Assembly (NCBI GenBank): GCA_031553045.1 | Contig: JAVBLZ010000023.1 | Span: 1 to 36,406, forward strand | Length of the DNA: 36,406 bases | Reading direction: 5' to 3' | Origin: CALXQW01 sp031553045 | GTDB lineage: Bacteria; Verrucomicrobiota; Verrucomicrobiia; Opitutales; Intestinicryptomonadaceae | In this document: positions 25,628 to 33,911 of the stretch, piece by piece | Numbering within the stretch: the stretch's first letter is position 1 | How the letters are laid out: every line of letters starts with the position of its first letter | Notes under the pieces: model-generated | Told to the model about the DNA's origin: nothing | What the model saw: the letters and a program-made list of their open reading frames with translations, nothing else | Database searches by the model: none | Program-made: the position numbers and the translations under genes

Positions 25628-25679
25628 CTAGCCAAAGTACGGTTTAAATGGCAATAGATTTAAACCCCACTTAGTCTAG
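25628..25679. mobile_element. MITE-like element, minimal copy C (52 bp)
   Basis: The left end (CTAGCCAAAGTACGGTTTAA) and the reverse complement of the right end (CTAGACTAAGTGGGGTTTAA) agree at 18 of the outermost 22 positions and match the ends of the element at 959-1181, but the ~170-base core is missing. Only the ends and GGCAATAG remain, so it is a near-perfect palindrome likely to form a hairpin. It lies in the divergent region between a PEP-CTERM gene and the beta-helix operon, upstream of that operon's predicted promoter. Confidence 0.65.
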
Positions 25680-25758
25680 CATAATTCTCTAATATAGATT
25701 CAGAAATATGGATTCGGAAAAAATCCCAAAAAATCAGAATTAAACAAAAAAATCCATC

Positions 25759-25787
25759 TTGACAAAGCGTGCTTAAAGCTTTGAAAT
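25759..25787 (+). promoter_or_regulatory. Predicted promoter of the beta-helix operon
   Basis: A consensus -35 box TTGACA (25759-25764) is followed by a 17-base spacer and a -10-like TGAAAT (25782-25787, four of six positions of TATAAT). The expected transcription start near 25794 leaves a ~37-base leader before the ATG at 25831. It is the best-looking promoter in the window; no operator is evident. Confidence 0.5.
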
Positions 25788-25830
25788 TTTGCGATAGCTT
25801 TTTGAGCCCACGTATAAATCTTCTAAACTT

Positions 25831-27627
25831 ATGAATAATACCACAGCAACCCTTGCACTTTTTGCCGCATTGCTACCCGCAAGCTTTTTATTCGCCTCTT
25901 ATGACTACACAAAACATCGCCCCCTGCCCCTGACTGAAGTTAAAACTTCCTCAGTCATAAAAGTATCCGACTATGGCGCAATACCTGATGATGGCGGTAA
26001 TGATTTTGACGCAATATCAAAGGCATTTGCCCAAGCTCAAAAATCGGGCGGGAATTGCAAAATAGTCTTTGATGCGGGCACTTATGACATTAAACACACA
26101 AAGTTTGATGAAAAAGGCGGCACATTCTGGCATCTTAAAGATCTGGAAAATGTGCATATTCAAGGTAACAATACAAAATTTCTGGTGCACGACACCAACT
26201 ATGGCATATTGACAACTTCAAAATGTAAAAACTTTTTGATAGAAAATTTTGAAATAGACTACTCAAAAATCCCCTGGGCGGAAGCTACGATAGATTCCGT
26301 CGATAAAGACACAAACAGCTTGGTCTTAAAGCTGAGAGATTCTTCGCCAAGACTTGACGACCCTATGTTTGCCTACAAAGGCGTGCACCCCTGGGGCGCC
26401 CCCTTAGACCCAAATATTGCGGGCAGATACAAGTTTGACCACTACAACTGCTGGTTCTTCGGCTCTCAAAAAGATTGGGTTAAAATTGACGACTCAAAAT
26501 ATAAAATCACAATTACGGGCAGAAAAATTCATGAAAACCCAGGCTCTCCAAAATTTGAAGTTGGCGATAGATTTTTTGTGTTAGCCCGCAATGATGTCGG
26601 GGTGCTCTATGTTTCTTTCAACTGCCAAGACATGACGCATAAGAATATAATCTCTTACGCCGCACCCACCGCCCATTATGTGGGGCACTTTTGCGAACGC
26701 ATGAACTACATAGGCTGTAAAGCCTTAATCAAAGACGGACGCTGGAAAGGCGGCAATGCAGACTTTATCCACTTGCAACAAAATAGGGTTGGCCCTTGGA
26801 TTGAAGACTGCCACGTTGAGGGTGTCTGCGATGACTCCATGGTGGTCTATACCCGCCCCTTCTTTATATATGACACCGACGAATCTTTTACAAAAATGAA
26901 AATAGGCAGGGCAATTTATACGGAAGACGGCTGGCGCAAACAAATCCCCGAAAAACTGCGTGAAGACGACATACGCTTAGGCGACACTCTGTTATTCATG
27001 GAAAGCCGCTTGGGCAGCGTGCTTGGCAGGGCAAAGGTGGTGTCTTTTGATAGAGACTCCGGAGAGCTAGTCTTAGACAGCCCCATCAAGGTTGAACTTG
27101 TGGAAAGCCGTGGCAAGCCAGTGGTGCAGGTTTATAACGAAGCATTCTCCAGAGATTTTGTCGTCAAGAACAATACTTTCAAAAATTCCCGCAGGTACGG
27201 TCTTTACTGGAAGGCTTCAAACGGAATCATAGAGGGCAATTATTTTGAGGGTATCAGCAATTGCGCCATAAGTTTGCACAACGATGCCGACGCCCCCAAC
27301 GGCCCATTTTGTTCTGACGTAACAATAATAAACAACACTTTTAAAGACAATGGGCTTGAGAAAAATTACATGAATTACCACGGCTCTGGCGTGATTTCGG
27401 TAAAGGCTCGCTCTTTGCAACATGGAGAATCCAACGCAACAGACTGCTACAAAAACATAGTAATCAAAGACAATAACTTTATAAATTGGTGCGAGCGTGC
27501 AATACTCGTCAAAAACACAATAGGCGGTATTGTAAAAGGCAATAAGATTGGCGATATAATGCCCAGAGGCACTAATAAAGAGGATATTGAAGTTACAAAC
27601 TCCATAAATGTGGATATTAATTATTAA
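25831..27627 (+). CDS. Secreted right-handed beta-helix protein, glycosidase-like
   Basis: A 598-residue protein with a signal peptide (~1-22). The start of the mature region (VSDYGAIPDDGGNDFDAI at ~45-62) is the typical opening of pectate-lyase-superfamily beta-helix enzymes, and the later rungs alternate short strands with Asn-rich turns. A cluster of acidic residues, Asp311 (NADFIHL) and Asp334/Asp335 (EGVCDDSMV), is at the position where GH28/GH110-type enzymes keep catalytic carboxylates. A GH110-like alpha-galactosidase is my preferred guess, because an extra beta-barrel-like insert seems to lie at ~150-255; GH28-like or a lyase are alternatives. It starts a three-gene operon; the next gene's ATG follows after 14 bases. 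Confidence 0.7.
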   Translation: MNNTTATLALFAALLPASFLFASYDYTKHRPLPLTEVKTSSVIKVSDYGAIPDDGGNDFDAISKAFAQAQKSGGNCKIVFDAGTYDIKHTKFDEKGGTFWHLKDLENVHIQGNNTKFLVHDTNYGILTTSKCKNFLIENFEIDYSKIPWAEATIDSVDKDTNSLVLKLRDSSPRLDDPMFAYKGVHPWGAPLDPNIAGRYKFDHYNCWFFGSQKDWVKIDDSKYKITITGRKIHENPGSPKFEVGDRFFVLARNDVGVLYVSFNCQDMTHKNIISYAAPTAHYVGHFCERMNYIGCKALIKDGRWKGGNADFIHLQQNRVGPWIEDCHVEGVCDDSMVVYTRPFFIYDTDESFTKMKIGRAIYTEDGWRKQIPEKLREDDIRLGDTLLFMESRLGSVLGRAKVVSFDRDSGELVLDSPIKVELVESRGKPVVQVYNEAFSRDFVVKNNTFKNSRRYGLYWKASNGIIEGNYFEGISNCAISLHNDADAPNGPFCSDVTIINNTFKDNGLEKNYMNYHGSGVISVKARSLQHGESNATDCYKNIVIKDNNFINWCERAILVKNTIGGIVKGNKIGDIMPRGTNKEDIEVTNSINVDINY

Positions 27628-27641
27628 TTTTGGAATCAATT

Positions 27642-30600
27642 ATGAAAAAAATATTGTTTATCACTACACTTTTTTGCGTTCTTGTTTTAAACGCTCAAGA
27701 AAAACCAAGGCTCTCTTTGGAGGCCGAGGCATTCCCACTTAAAGCCGATTGGGAGGTCGCAACGGTTGACGGCGTACGCTGCCTTTTTACCGAAACTTCA
27801 ACCGCCATGCCTGCTGTCGTAATAAATGTTGATGTGGCGGGCTCATACAATGTCTGGGCACGCTCTAAAGACTACGCCACCGTGAATCCTAAAATCAGAA
27901 AGTTTAGAATAGTCGCAAACGATATAGAGACCGAAGGCACGGGCGGCTCTCACGGCAAAGAGGGCTGGGAATGGCAAAACCTCGGCAAGCTTGAACTTGT
28001 GAAGGGTGAAAATACGGTCATGATTAAACGTGTCGGCGTAATGCCCAGAGTTGACTGCATATTCTTTGCCATGGATGACAATTTTGCGCCAAATCCAAAC
28101 CATGCTTCTCCGGCAGCACGCACACACTTTGCGGCAAATATTCTGAAGTCTAAACTTGAAGAAAACTACTCTACGGAATTTTCAAATCTGAAAAAACTGA
28201 CTCCGATAAAAGGCGGCAAAGTTGTTACAATCTCAAATGCCATTTGCAAAATTTCTTTTGCCGAAAAAACCGACGGCAAAAATAAATTTTTTGAACGCCA
28301 CGTTGAAGTCTTGAAGCCAGACGGCACTTGGGAGGCAATGGCAAATTGCTCAGAAGAAAACCTTTTCTGGGGTTATACTATGAGCGACCCAATATATTCA
28401 GACGTTCCATATTTCACCTCTTGGAAAAAAGCGCCGCAAGCTGAAGTAGAAGTTAAAATGGGCAACTGCTCATTCAAGGCAAATGTGCCGGCAACCTACC
28501 CTTACGCCCCGGAAGAAATGAATGTTTTAAGAATCAAAAGTGTTGAAAAACTTTCAGACAGCTCGGTAAAATTAAGCTATGTCGGAGACGTTGAAGCCAC
28601 GATGTCTTTGCCGTTTGCGAATGCCTCGCACATCAAAGTTGAAGTCAATCTGCCTGTTAAAAATGACGGCTACTACACCGTCGGCATGACGGCATTTTCG
28701 GCTTTTGAAAGGGACGACTTTGCCGCAACGCAAATGCCGCCGCTTTTTCAGATGCGCAATATAATGCAGTCTCCAAAAATGCTGGGTAATAGGTTTACAT
28801 CCCACCCATTGGCATTGATACAAAAAAACAATTTCAAGCATGAGCCTTTTGTCTATGGCGTAGTGGCAGACCCAACTCATCTGCCGAGCCAAGAGTGGAC
28901 TTGGAAAGGATATTCATACTACGGATTCTCTTTGGCTTCCCCGCAAAATAAATTGCAAACGGCAATATTTGAGCCAATCTTGGGCGCAAACAAATCTTTC
29001 AGAAAATCCGGAGAAACAATCAAATCTTCCTGGTACATAGTGGGCATGTACGGCAGATGGTTTGACGCTTTGGATTCCGTCAACAACACCATATTGGCAG
29101 GCGGAAAACATTTTAGAGAAGCTTACGAAACCTCATTTTCAGACGCCCTTGCAAATATAGCAAAGTATCTTAAAAATGAGGAAGCAAGCGGTTGGTCGCC
29201 AAAGCTCAAAGGCAGATACAATATTGAAGACTTTAATTTGGTAACAAACGCAAGCCCTCTTACCGAGCTTTCCGTTGCAATACTTACGGATGATGAAGAT
29301 TATTATAAAAACATCTCTTTGCCTGTGATTGAATATACGCTTTCAAGGCAGTCCTCGCACTTTTCCCCGCGCACAAAATCAAGCCCCTACCACGGTGCGC
29401 CTTATTCCATGACAGTGCCGTCAAAAATGTGGAAGGCGGATTACTACCTGAGTTTGCACAGAATACTCGGCAATTCTAACGAATGGTTGGAGGAATTTGC
29501 AGGCTCTGCCGACAATCTCAATTTATATTCAAATATGCCAAGCTGGGTGAAAACTTTTGGGATGTATCTTGCAAGCCCCACGGAAACCCTCTTAAACAAA
29601 ACCAAGGCAGAATGCGATCCTTGGCTTGAAAAAACCTTCATGCAGTCCACCACTGAAGAGGGCGATTACAACAACTTTGCAAACGTAAGCTTTTATCCAT
29701 ACTGGTGGTATCTGCCAGACTTGTATGAAGTTACAAAAGACCCAAAGTATTTGGATTACGCTCAAAGAGGCGCATTTCACACTATGGCTGCACTCTGGGC
29801 CTACCCCACGCCTGAGGATGGCGACGTTACAATAAATAAAGACAACTGCGTAAGGGGCATAGGCCACATGTGGTGGAAAGGTACGGAACAGTTTAGGCTT
29901 GGCTGGAATGAACAGGAAGAAGCCAAGAAAAAACTTTCTCCCGAACTTTTGAACACTGTCTTTTCCCACGAAGTGCATGATGCCGGCTTTATCATGCCGG
30001 AAAAAAAGGCAAACGCTTGGAAAGTTGCAAGATTGGGCTTGGGCATAGAACAGCCCTCAACATACAGGTGCGGCGGCAGTAAGAATGACTGGAATATCTT
30101 GATGCCCTCTTGGTCGGCAGAAATGTTGAAGGTTTATCAATACACAAATAGGGACGTTCTGCAAAAATTCTCTCGCCATGCAATCATTGGCAGGTACGCA
30201 AACTTTATGGGCTATTATGTCTGCGACTTTACAGACTTGTTCCAAGATGAAAACTACTCGTACAAGGGTCCGGATATTTCATCTTTCTACTACCATCATG
30301 CGCCCTGCCATTTTGCGCAAACTTTAGACTACATGATGGTGCAGTTTGAGATTGCCTCAAAAGGACAAATCAAATTCCCCTTTGTCCGCCAGCAAGGTTA
30401 TGTGTGGTTTACGGACAGAATATTTTTGGGTCTGGGGAAAATTTACGATGAAGAAAATTGCAGGATAATTATAGATAAAGATGCCGTGCGCCCCGACAGC
30501 ACCAAAGTAAGCGTGCTCACAGCCCGCACAGAAAATAGTATCATTGCACTTTTGCTTAACGACAGCCAAAGCCCCAGAGACGTAAAGTTTAGCCTAAACG

Positions 30601-31091
30601 CAGATTCAAAGCTCATGAAAGACGCCAATAAATCTGCGCCAATCAAGCTTTATGACGCCTCCGGCAAAGAGCTTTCAAGCGTAAAATTTTCAGATTCAAA
30701 CCAGATTAAAATTCCCGCACAAGCTTTGGTATATATGAAAATTCCCGCAGCAAAAAAACAGGTGAAGATTGATTTGCCAAAGATGCAAGATGGCGGCCAT
30801 GTCTCTAAAATAGGAGCTTCACAAACTTTTAACGACTTCCACGCCTTCCGCATACGCTCGCCCTTCGGCAAAGATTCTATATATGCAGTAATGACTGGCG
30901 GTGTAGAAAAGAACGCAACATTTACGCTAGAAATGCAAAAGCCTTACAAAAAAACTTTCACCTGCAAGGAATTCCCGTTTGAAATCAGCATATATCCCTT
31001 GCCCATGGATTCTGAAATTGTCTTTAAAGTATCCATACAAGAAGACGGCAAGCCTCTTGAAGACTTGGGCTCATACGCAATTAAACCATGA
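27642..31091 (+). CDS. Large secreted protein, CBM-like N-terminus and toroid-like middle, unassigned
   Basis: A 1149-residue exported protein I cannot place in a named family. A signal peptide (~1-18) is followed by a galactose-binding/CBM35-like domain (~22-150: LSLEAEAF start, GSYNVWARS, ENTVMIKR). Then come a beta-rich region (~190-450) and a helical, aromatic-rich region (~480-880) with paired helices and WW/WY motifs (YPYWWYLP, IGHMWWKGTEQF, FYYHHAPCHFAQ) as in alpha/alpha-toroid glycosidases and lyases. A C-terminal beta-sandwich ends the protein. The ATG at 27642, with GGAA upstream, is preferred to a TTG at 27630. It is translationally coupled to the next gene (ATGA overlap), so the two products are probably made together. 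Confidence 0.75.
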   Translation: MKKILFITTLFCVLVLNAQEKPRLSLEAEAFPLKADWEVATVDGVRCLFTETSTAMPAVVINVDVAGSYNVWARSKDYATVNPKIRKFRIVANDIETEGTGGSHGKEGWEWQNLGKLELVKGENTVMIKRVGVMPRVDCIFFAMDDNFAPNPNHASPAARTHFAANILKSKLEENYSTEFSNLKKLTPIKGGKVVTISNAICKISFAEKTDGKNKFFERHVEVLKPDGTWEAMANCSEENLFWGYTMSDPIYSDVPYFTSWKKAPQAEVEVKMGNCSFKANVPATYPYAPEEMNVLRIKSVEKLSDSSVKLSYVGDVEATMSLPFANASHIKVEVNLPVKNDGYYTVGMTAFSAFERDDFAATQMPPLFQMRNIMQSPKMLGNRFTSHPLALIQKNNFKHEPFVYGVVADPTHLPSQEWTWKGYSYYGFSLASPQNKLQTAIFEPILGANKSFRKSGETIKSSWYIVGMYGRWFDALDSVNNTILAGGKHFREAYETSFSDALANIAKYLKNEEASGWSPKLKGRYNIEDFNLVTNASPLTELSVAILTDDEDYYKNISLPVIEYTLSRQSSHFSPRTKSSPYHGAPYSMTVPSKMWKADYYLSLHRILGNSNEWLEEFAGSADNLNLYSNMPSWVKTFGMYLASPTETLLNKTKAECDPWLEKTFMQSTTEEGDYNNFANVSFYPYWWYLPDLYEVTKDPKYLDYAQRGAFHTMAALWAYPTPEDGDVTINKDNCVRGIGHMWWKGTEQFRLGWNEQEEAKKKLSPELLNTVFSHEVHDAGFIMPEKKANAWKVARLGLGIEQPSTYRCGGSKNDWNILMPSWSAEMLKVYQYTNRDVLQKFSRHAIIGRYANFMGYYVCDFTDLFQDENYSYKGPDISSFYYHHAPCHFAQTLDYMMVQFEIASKGQIKFPFVRQQGYVWFTDRIFLGLGKIYDEENCRIIIDKDAVRPDSTKVSVLTARTENSIIALLLNDSQSPRDVKFSLNADSKLMKDANKSAPIKLYDASGKELSSVKFSDSNQIKIPAQALVYMKIPAAKKQVKIDLPKMQDGGHVSKIGASQTFNDFHAFRIRSPFGKDSIYAVMTGGVEKNATFTLEMQKPYKKTFTCKEFPFEISIYPLPMDSEIVFKVSIQEDGKPLEDLGSYAIKP

Positions 31092-32335
31092 TAAATTCAG
31101 CAATACACAAAACATTCAGATTAAAAAATGCGGCAGTTTTTGCCGCAGCCTCCATATTTGCGCTGTCCCAAACTTTTGCAGAAGTTGAGGTATCTACAAA
31201 TTTTCCCGGCGGCAACGGCGTTATTGAAAAAATATCGGATGAAGAAATTGTATTGCATCAAGATTTAAGAGACACGGCAAGCTGGTGGTTTTATTGGAAT
31301 ATTGAAGTGAAAAATGCGGGTGGCAAAAACCTGACTTATAAATTCACAAAACTTAATAATAACCCAAGAGTTCCTCTAGACGCATTTGGCCCTGCTTTCA
31401 GCATCGACAATGGGAAGACTTGGAAATGGCTTGGGGCGGAATCTGTCAACAAAGACGGCTTTACGCACAAAGCTCCAGAAGGCGCAAATTCAGTACGATA
31501 CTCATTCGCAATCCCCTATCAGCTTGCCGACTATCAAAAGTTTTCAGAAAAATTTAAAAGCGATGAGCGCATAAAATTTGAAAATTATTCAAAAACCCGT
31601 GGCGGCAGAGAAAGCCCGGCAATCAGAATGGGGTCGGGCAAAAAGGGCTTATTCATTGTGCTTACCGCACGCCACCATAGCTGCGAAAGTTCGGCTTCTT
31701 ATGTGCTTGAGGGTATTGTTGACACCTTGCTTTCAGACCCCAACTGCGCCGGACTAATTGAAAACGCAGAGTTTTTCATTGTGCCATTTGTAGATTTGGA
31801 CGGCGTTGAAAATGGCGACCAAGGCAAAATGCGCAGCCCTTATGACCACAACCGCGCATATCTTGACGACACGATTTATCCTGAAATTTCAGCCATAATG
31901 AGCGAGTTTGAAAAGCGCAAAAGTATGAAGAAAATCGCCATAGATTTGCATTGCCCTTTTATTGGCGCAGTACAAAAAAATGGGAAGCATTCCATACACT
32001 CCGTCATACATTTGGTCGGGTCTGCAAATCCCGAAAATTGGAAGGCGCAGTGCCGTTTTTCAGAAATTTTGGCGGCAAAAAACAACTCCATCCTGCCTTA
32101 TTTGCCCTCAGATAATTTGCCTTCAGGAGTTTCTTGGAATGACGCCAAGCACGCCATTGCGCCAACATTCGCAAATTTTGCTTCAAAGCAGCCCAACAGC
32201 AAACTTGCAACAACTTTTGAAATCCCCTACGCAAACTGTCGTGGCGTATCTACAAGCGCTGAAAATCTGCGCAGTTTCGGACGGGCTTTTGCCGCAGCCA
32301 TATCTGCCTATGCCGATGAAATTTTGGCGCAATAG
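31088..32335 (+). CDS. Secreted M14-family zinc metallopeptidase
   Basis: A 415-residue carboxypeptidase-like enzyme with an N-terminal signal segment (~1-31), a beta-sandwich domain (~33-145) like that before the catalytic domain in cytosolic carboxypeptidases, and an M14 catalytic domain. Zinc ligands are visible as HSCE (His197, Glu200) and His288 in IDLHCP. The NR substrate-binding pair is Asn255/Arg256, and the catalytic Glu is likely Glu378 in TTFEIPYA. The spacing fits the CCP-like branch. The start overlaps the preceding stop (ATGA), so it is co-translated with the 1149-residue protein. It may trim peptides or amide-linked groups from glycoprotein substrates (inference). It converges on the sulfatase with only a 24-base gap and no visible terminator. 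Confidence 0.85.
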   Translation: MINSAIHKTFRLKNAAVFAAASIFALSQTFAEVEVSTNFPGGNGVIEKISDEEIVLHQDLRDTASWWFYWNIEVKNAGGKNLTYKFTKLNNNPRVPLDAFGPAFSIDNGKTWKWLGAESVNKDGFTHKAPEGANSVRYSFAIPYQLADYQKFSEKFKSDERIKFENYSKTRGGRESPAIRMGSGKKGLFIVLTARHHSCESSASYVLEGIVDTLLSDPNCAGLIENAEFFIVPFVDLDGVENGDQGKMRSPYDHNRAYLDDTIYPEISAIMSEFEKRKSMKKIAIDLHCPFIGAVQKNGKHSIHSVIHLVGSANPENWKAQCRFSEILAAKNNSILPYLPSDNLPSGVSWNDAKHAIAPTFANFASKQPNSKLATTFEIPYANCRGVSTSAENLRSFGRAFAAAISAYADEILAQ

Positions 32336-32359
32336 AAATTGTTGGCAAACGCACACATA

Positions 32360-33793
32360 CTAATTGGCGGACACGACCGTACTTTTTTTGAAGCCCTTAT
32401 CAAGTTTGAACGCAAGCATTTTTAGCTCCGCAAATTTTTCTGCGTTTGATTCTGCAAGATTTTTTGATTCAGAAATATCTTCTTTAATATTGAACAAAAA
32501 CGGCGGTTTATCCGCCTTGCTTACGTTCTTTGCAAAGGGCGGCAAGGGGCTTTCAAAAATGACTTTCCAATCTTTATAGCGCAGCCCCGCCAATTCATAC
32601 TTGATTGTATAAATCAAAAATTCCTGACGTGGAGACTGGGCAACTTTGCCGCTTAGATATGCGCTTAAATCCACACCGTCTATGCCTTCTGGGGGCTTTG
32701 CGCCCGCCAAGCTTGCAAAGGTCGGCAAAATGTCTATAGTTGCCATGATTTCAAAAGACTCTCCTGCCTTAAATAATTTTGGATAATATATCAGACATGG
32801 CACTCTTATACCGCCCTCAAAAAGCGTAGCTTTGCCGTTGCGCAAAGGCGTTGCAGAGCCGCCCATTTCTTTCTTTACAAGCCACGGGCCATTGTCGGAA
32901 GTAAACACTATCACGGTATTTTCAAGCAGACCTTCTGTTTCAAGATGTTTAACCAGTCTGCCAAAATTAAAATCTATCTCCTCAATAACGTCGCCGTAAA
33001 TGCCCCGCTTTGTCTTCCCCCGAAATTTGCCTGAAGCGTACAAAGGCACGTGCGGCATAGAGGGCGTAATACAGATATAAAAAGGCTTTTTATCCGCCTT
33101 GGATTTATCCACAAATTTTATAGCCTCGTCAAAATAACGCTCTGTCAGCATTTCTTGACGTGCGGGCAGCTCTATAACTTCATCATTGCGCATGAGCGGT
33201 ACAATGTCTTCTGCCTTGCAGGCGTCTTTGTTATTTTCAAGCGCCTTTAACTGCTCAAAGGTTTTGCCATTGGTTATCTTCAAATCTTTTGCATATTTTG
33301 CGTTTGGCATAAGCCACATATCGTTGCTGTACGGCACCCCGTAATAATAATCGTAACCCTGATTTGTGGGCAGATACGGCGCAAGGCATCCCAAGTGCCA
33401 CTTGCCTATCATAGCGCTTGCATAACCCGCAGGCTTGAGAACTTCCGCAATGGTGCGCTCTGAATCGGACATCCCGCCCAAGTCGTCGGGGAAATATACG
33501 GAACGTTTGTTGTAGTAAGGGTTATTTGCAGGCTCATGCCTGATATTTGCGTGATATTTGCCCAACTGCAAAGCCGCACGGGCTGGCGTGCAAACCGTAG
33601 ATGTGTAAAAACTTTTTGCCACTATGGAGTCTTTTGCGAGCTTGTCCAAATTGGGTGTGTTAAAATCTTGCGCACCCATCACACCCAAGTCGGCATAACC
33701 TTGATCGTCCGTAAAGACTATAATAAAATTGGGTTTATCGGCGTAAGCAAACGCATAAAAACAAAAGATAAATGTTATAAAAAGTTTTTTCAT
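32360..33793 (-). CDS. Secreted sulfatase (type I, FGly-dependent)
   Basis: A 477-residue arylsulfatase-family enzyme with a signal peptide (~1-18). The catalytic CTPAR motif (Cys68 to Arg72) is the CxPxR signature whose cysteine is oxidised to formylglycine by a maturase (not in this window). Metal-binding Asp29/Asp30 (FTDDQGYADLG), GKWHLG at ~130-135 and TSDNGPW (~290) are all in place. It would remove sulfate esters from glycans such as mucin, glycosaminoglycans or algal polysaccharides; the exact linkage cannot be read from sequence. It lies opposite the three-gene operon and is probably transcribed from the 118-base region shared with the DUF4173-like gene. Confidence 0.93.
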   Translation of the reverse strand: MKKLFITFIFCFYAFAYADKPNFIIVFTDDQGYADLGVMGAQDFNTPNLDKLAKDSIVAKSFYTSTVCTPARAALQLGKYHANIRHEPANNPYYNKRSVYFPDDLGGMSDSERTIAEVLKPAGYASAMIGKWHLGCLAPYLPTNQGYDYYYGVPYSNDMWLMPNAKYAKDLKITNGKTFEQLKALENNKDACKAEDIVPLMRNDEVIELPARQEMLTERYFDEAIKFVDKSKADKKPFYICITPSMPHVPLYASGKFRGKTKRGIYGDVIEEIDFNFGRLVKHLETEGLLENTVIVFTSDNGPWLVKKEMGGSATPLRNGKATLFEGGIRVPCLIYYPKLFKAGESFEIMATIDILPTFASLAGAKPPEGIDGVDLSAYLSGKVAQSPRQEFLIYTIKYELAGLRYKDWKVIFESPLPPFAKNVSKADKPPFLFNIKEDISESKNLAESNAEKFAELKMLAFKLDKGFKKSTVVSAN

Positions 33794-33911
33794 AGAGTGG
33801 TAAATAACTAATAAATGACTAAGAAGTTTTTACAAGCTTTAATGCTTTTAACTTGAAGCAATCTTTAAATTGTTAGAGAATAATAGGCAAGTTCCCATCT
33901 GTTTTAAACCT

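Noticed and set aside
27217..27639. 140-residue minus-strand frame rich in Tyr/Val/Cys
   Set aside because: Antisense to the well-supported beta-helix gene; no domain features or ribosome site.
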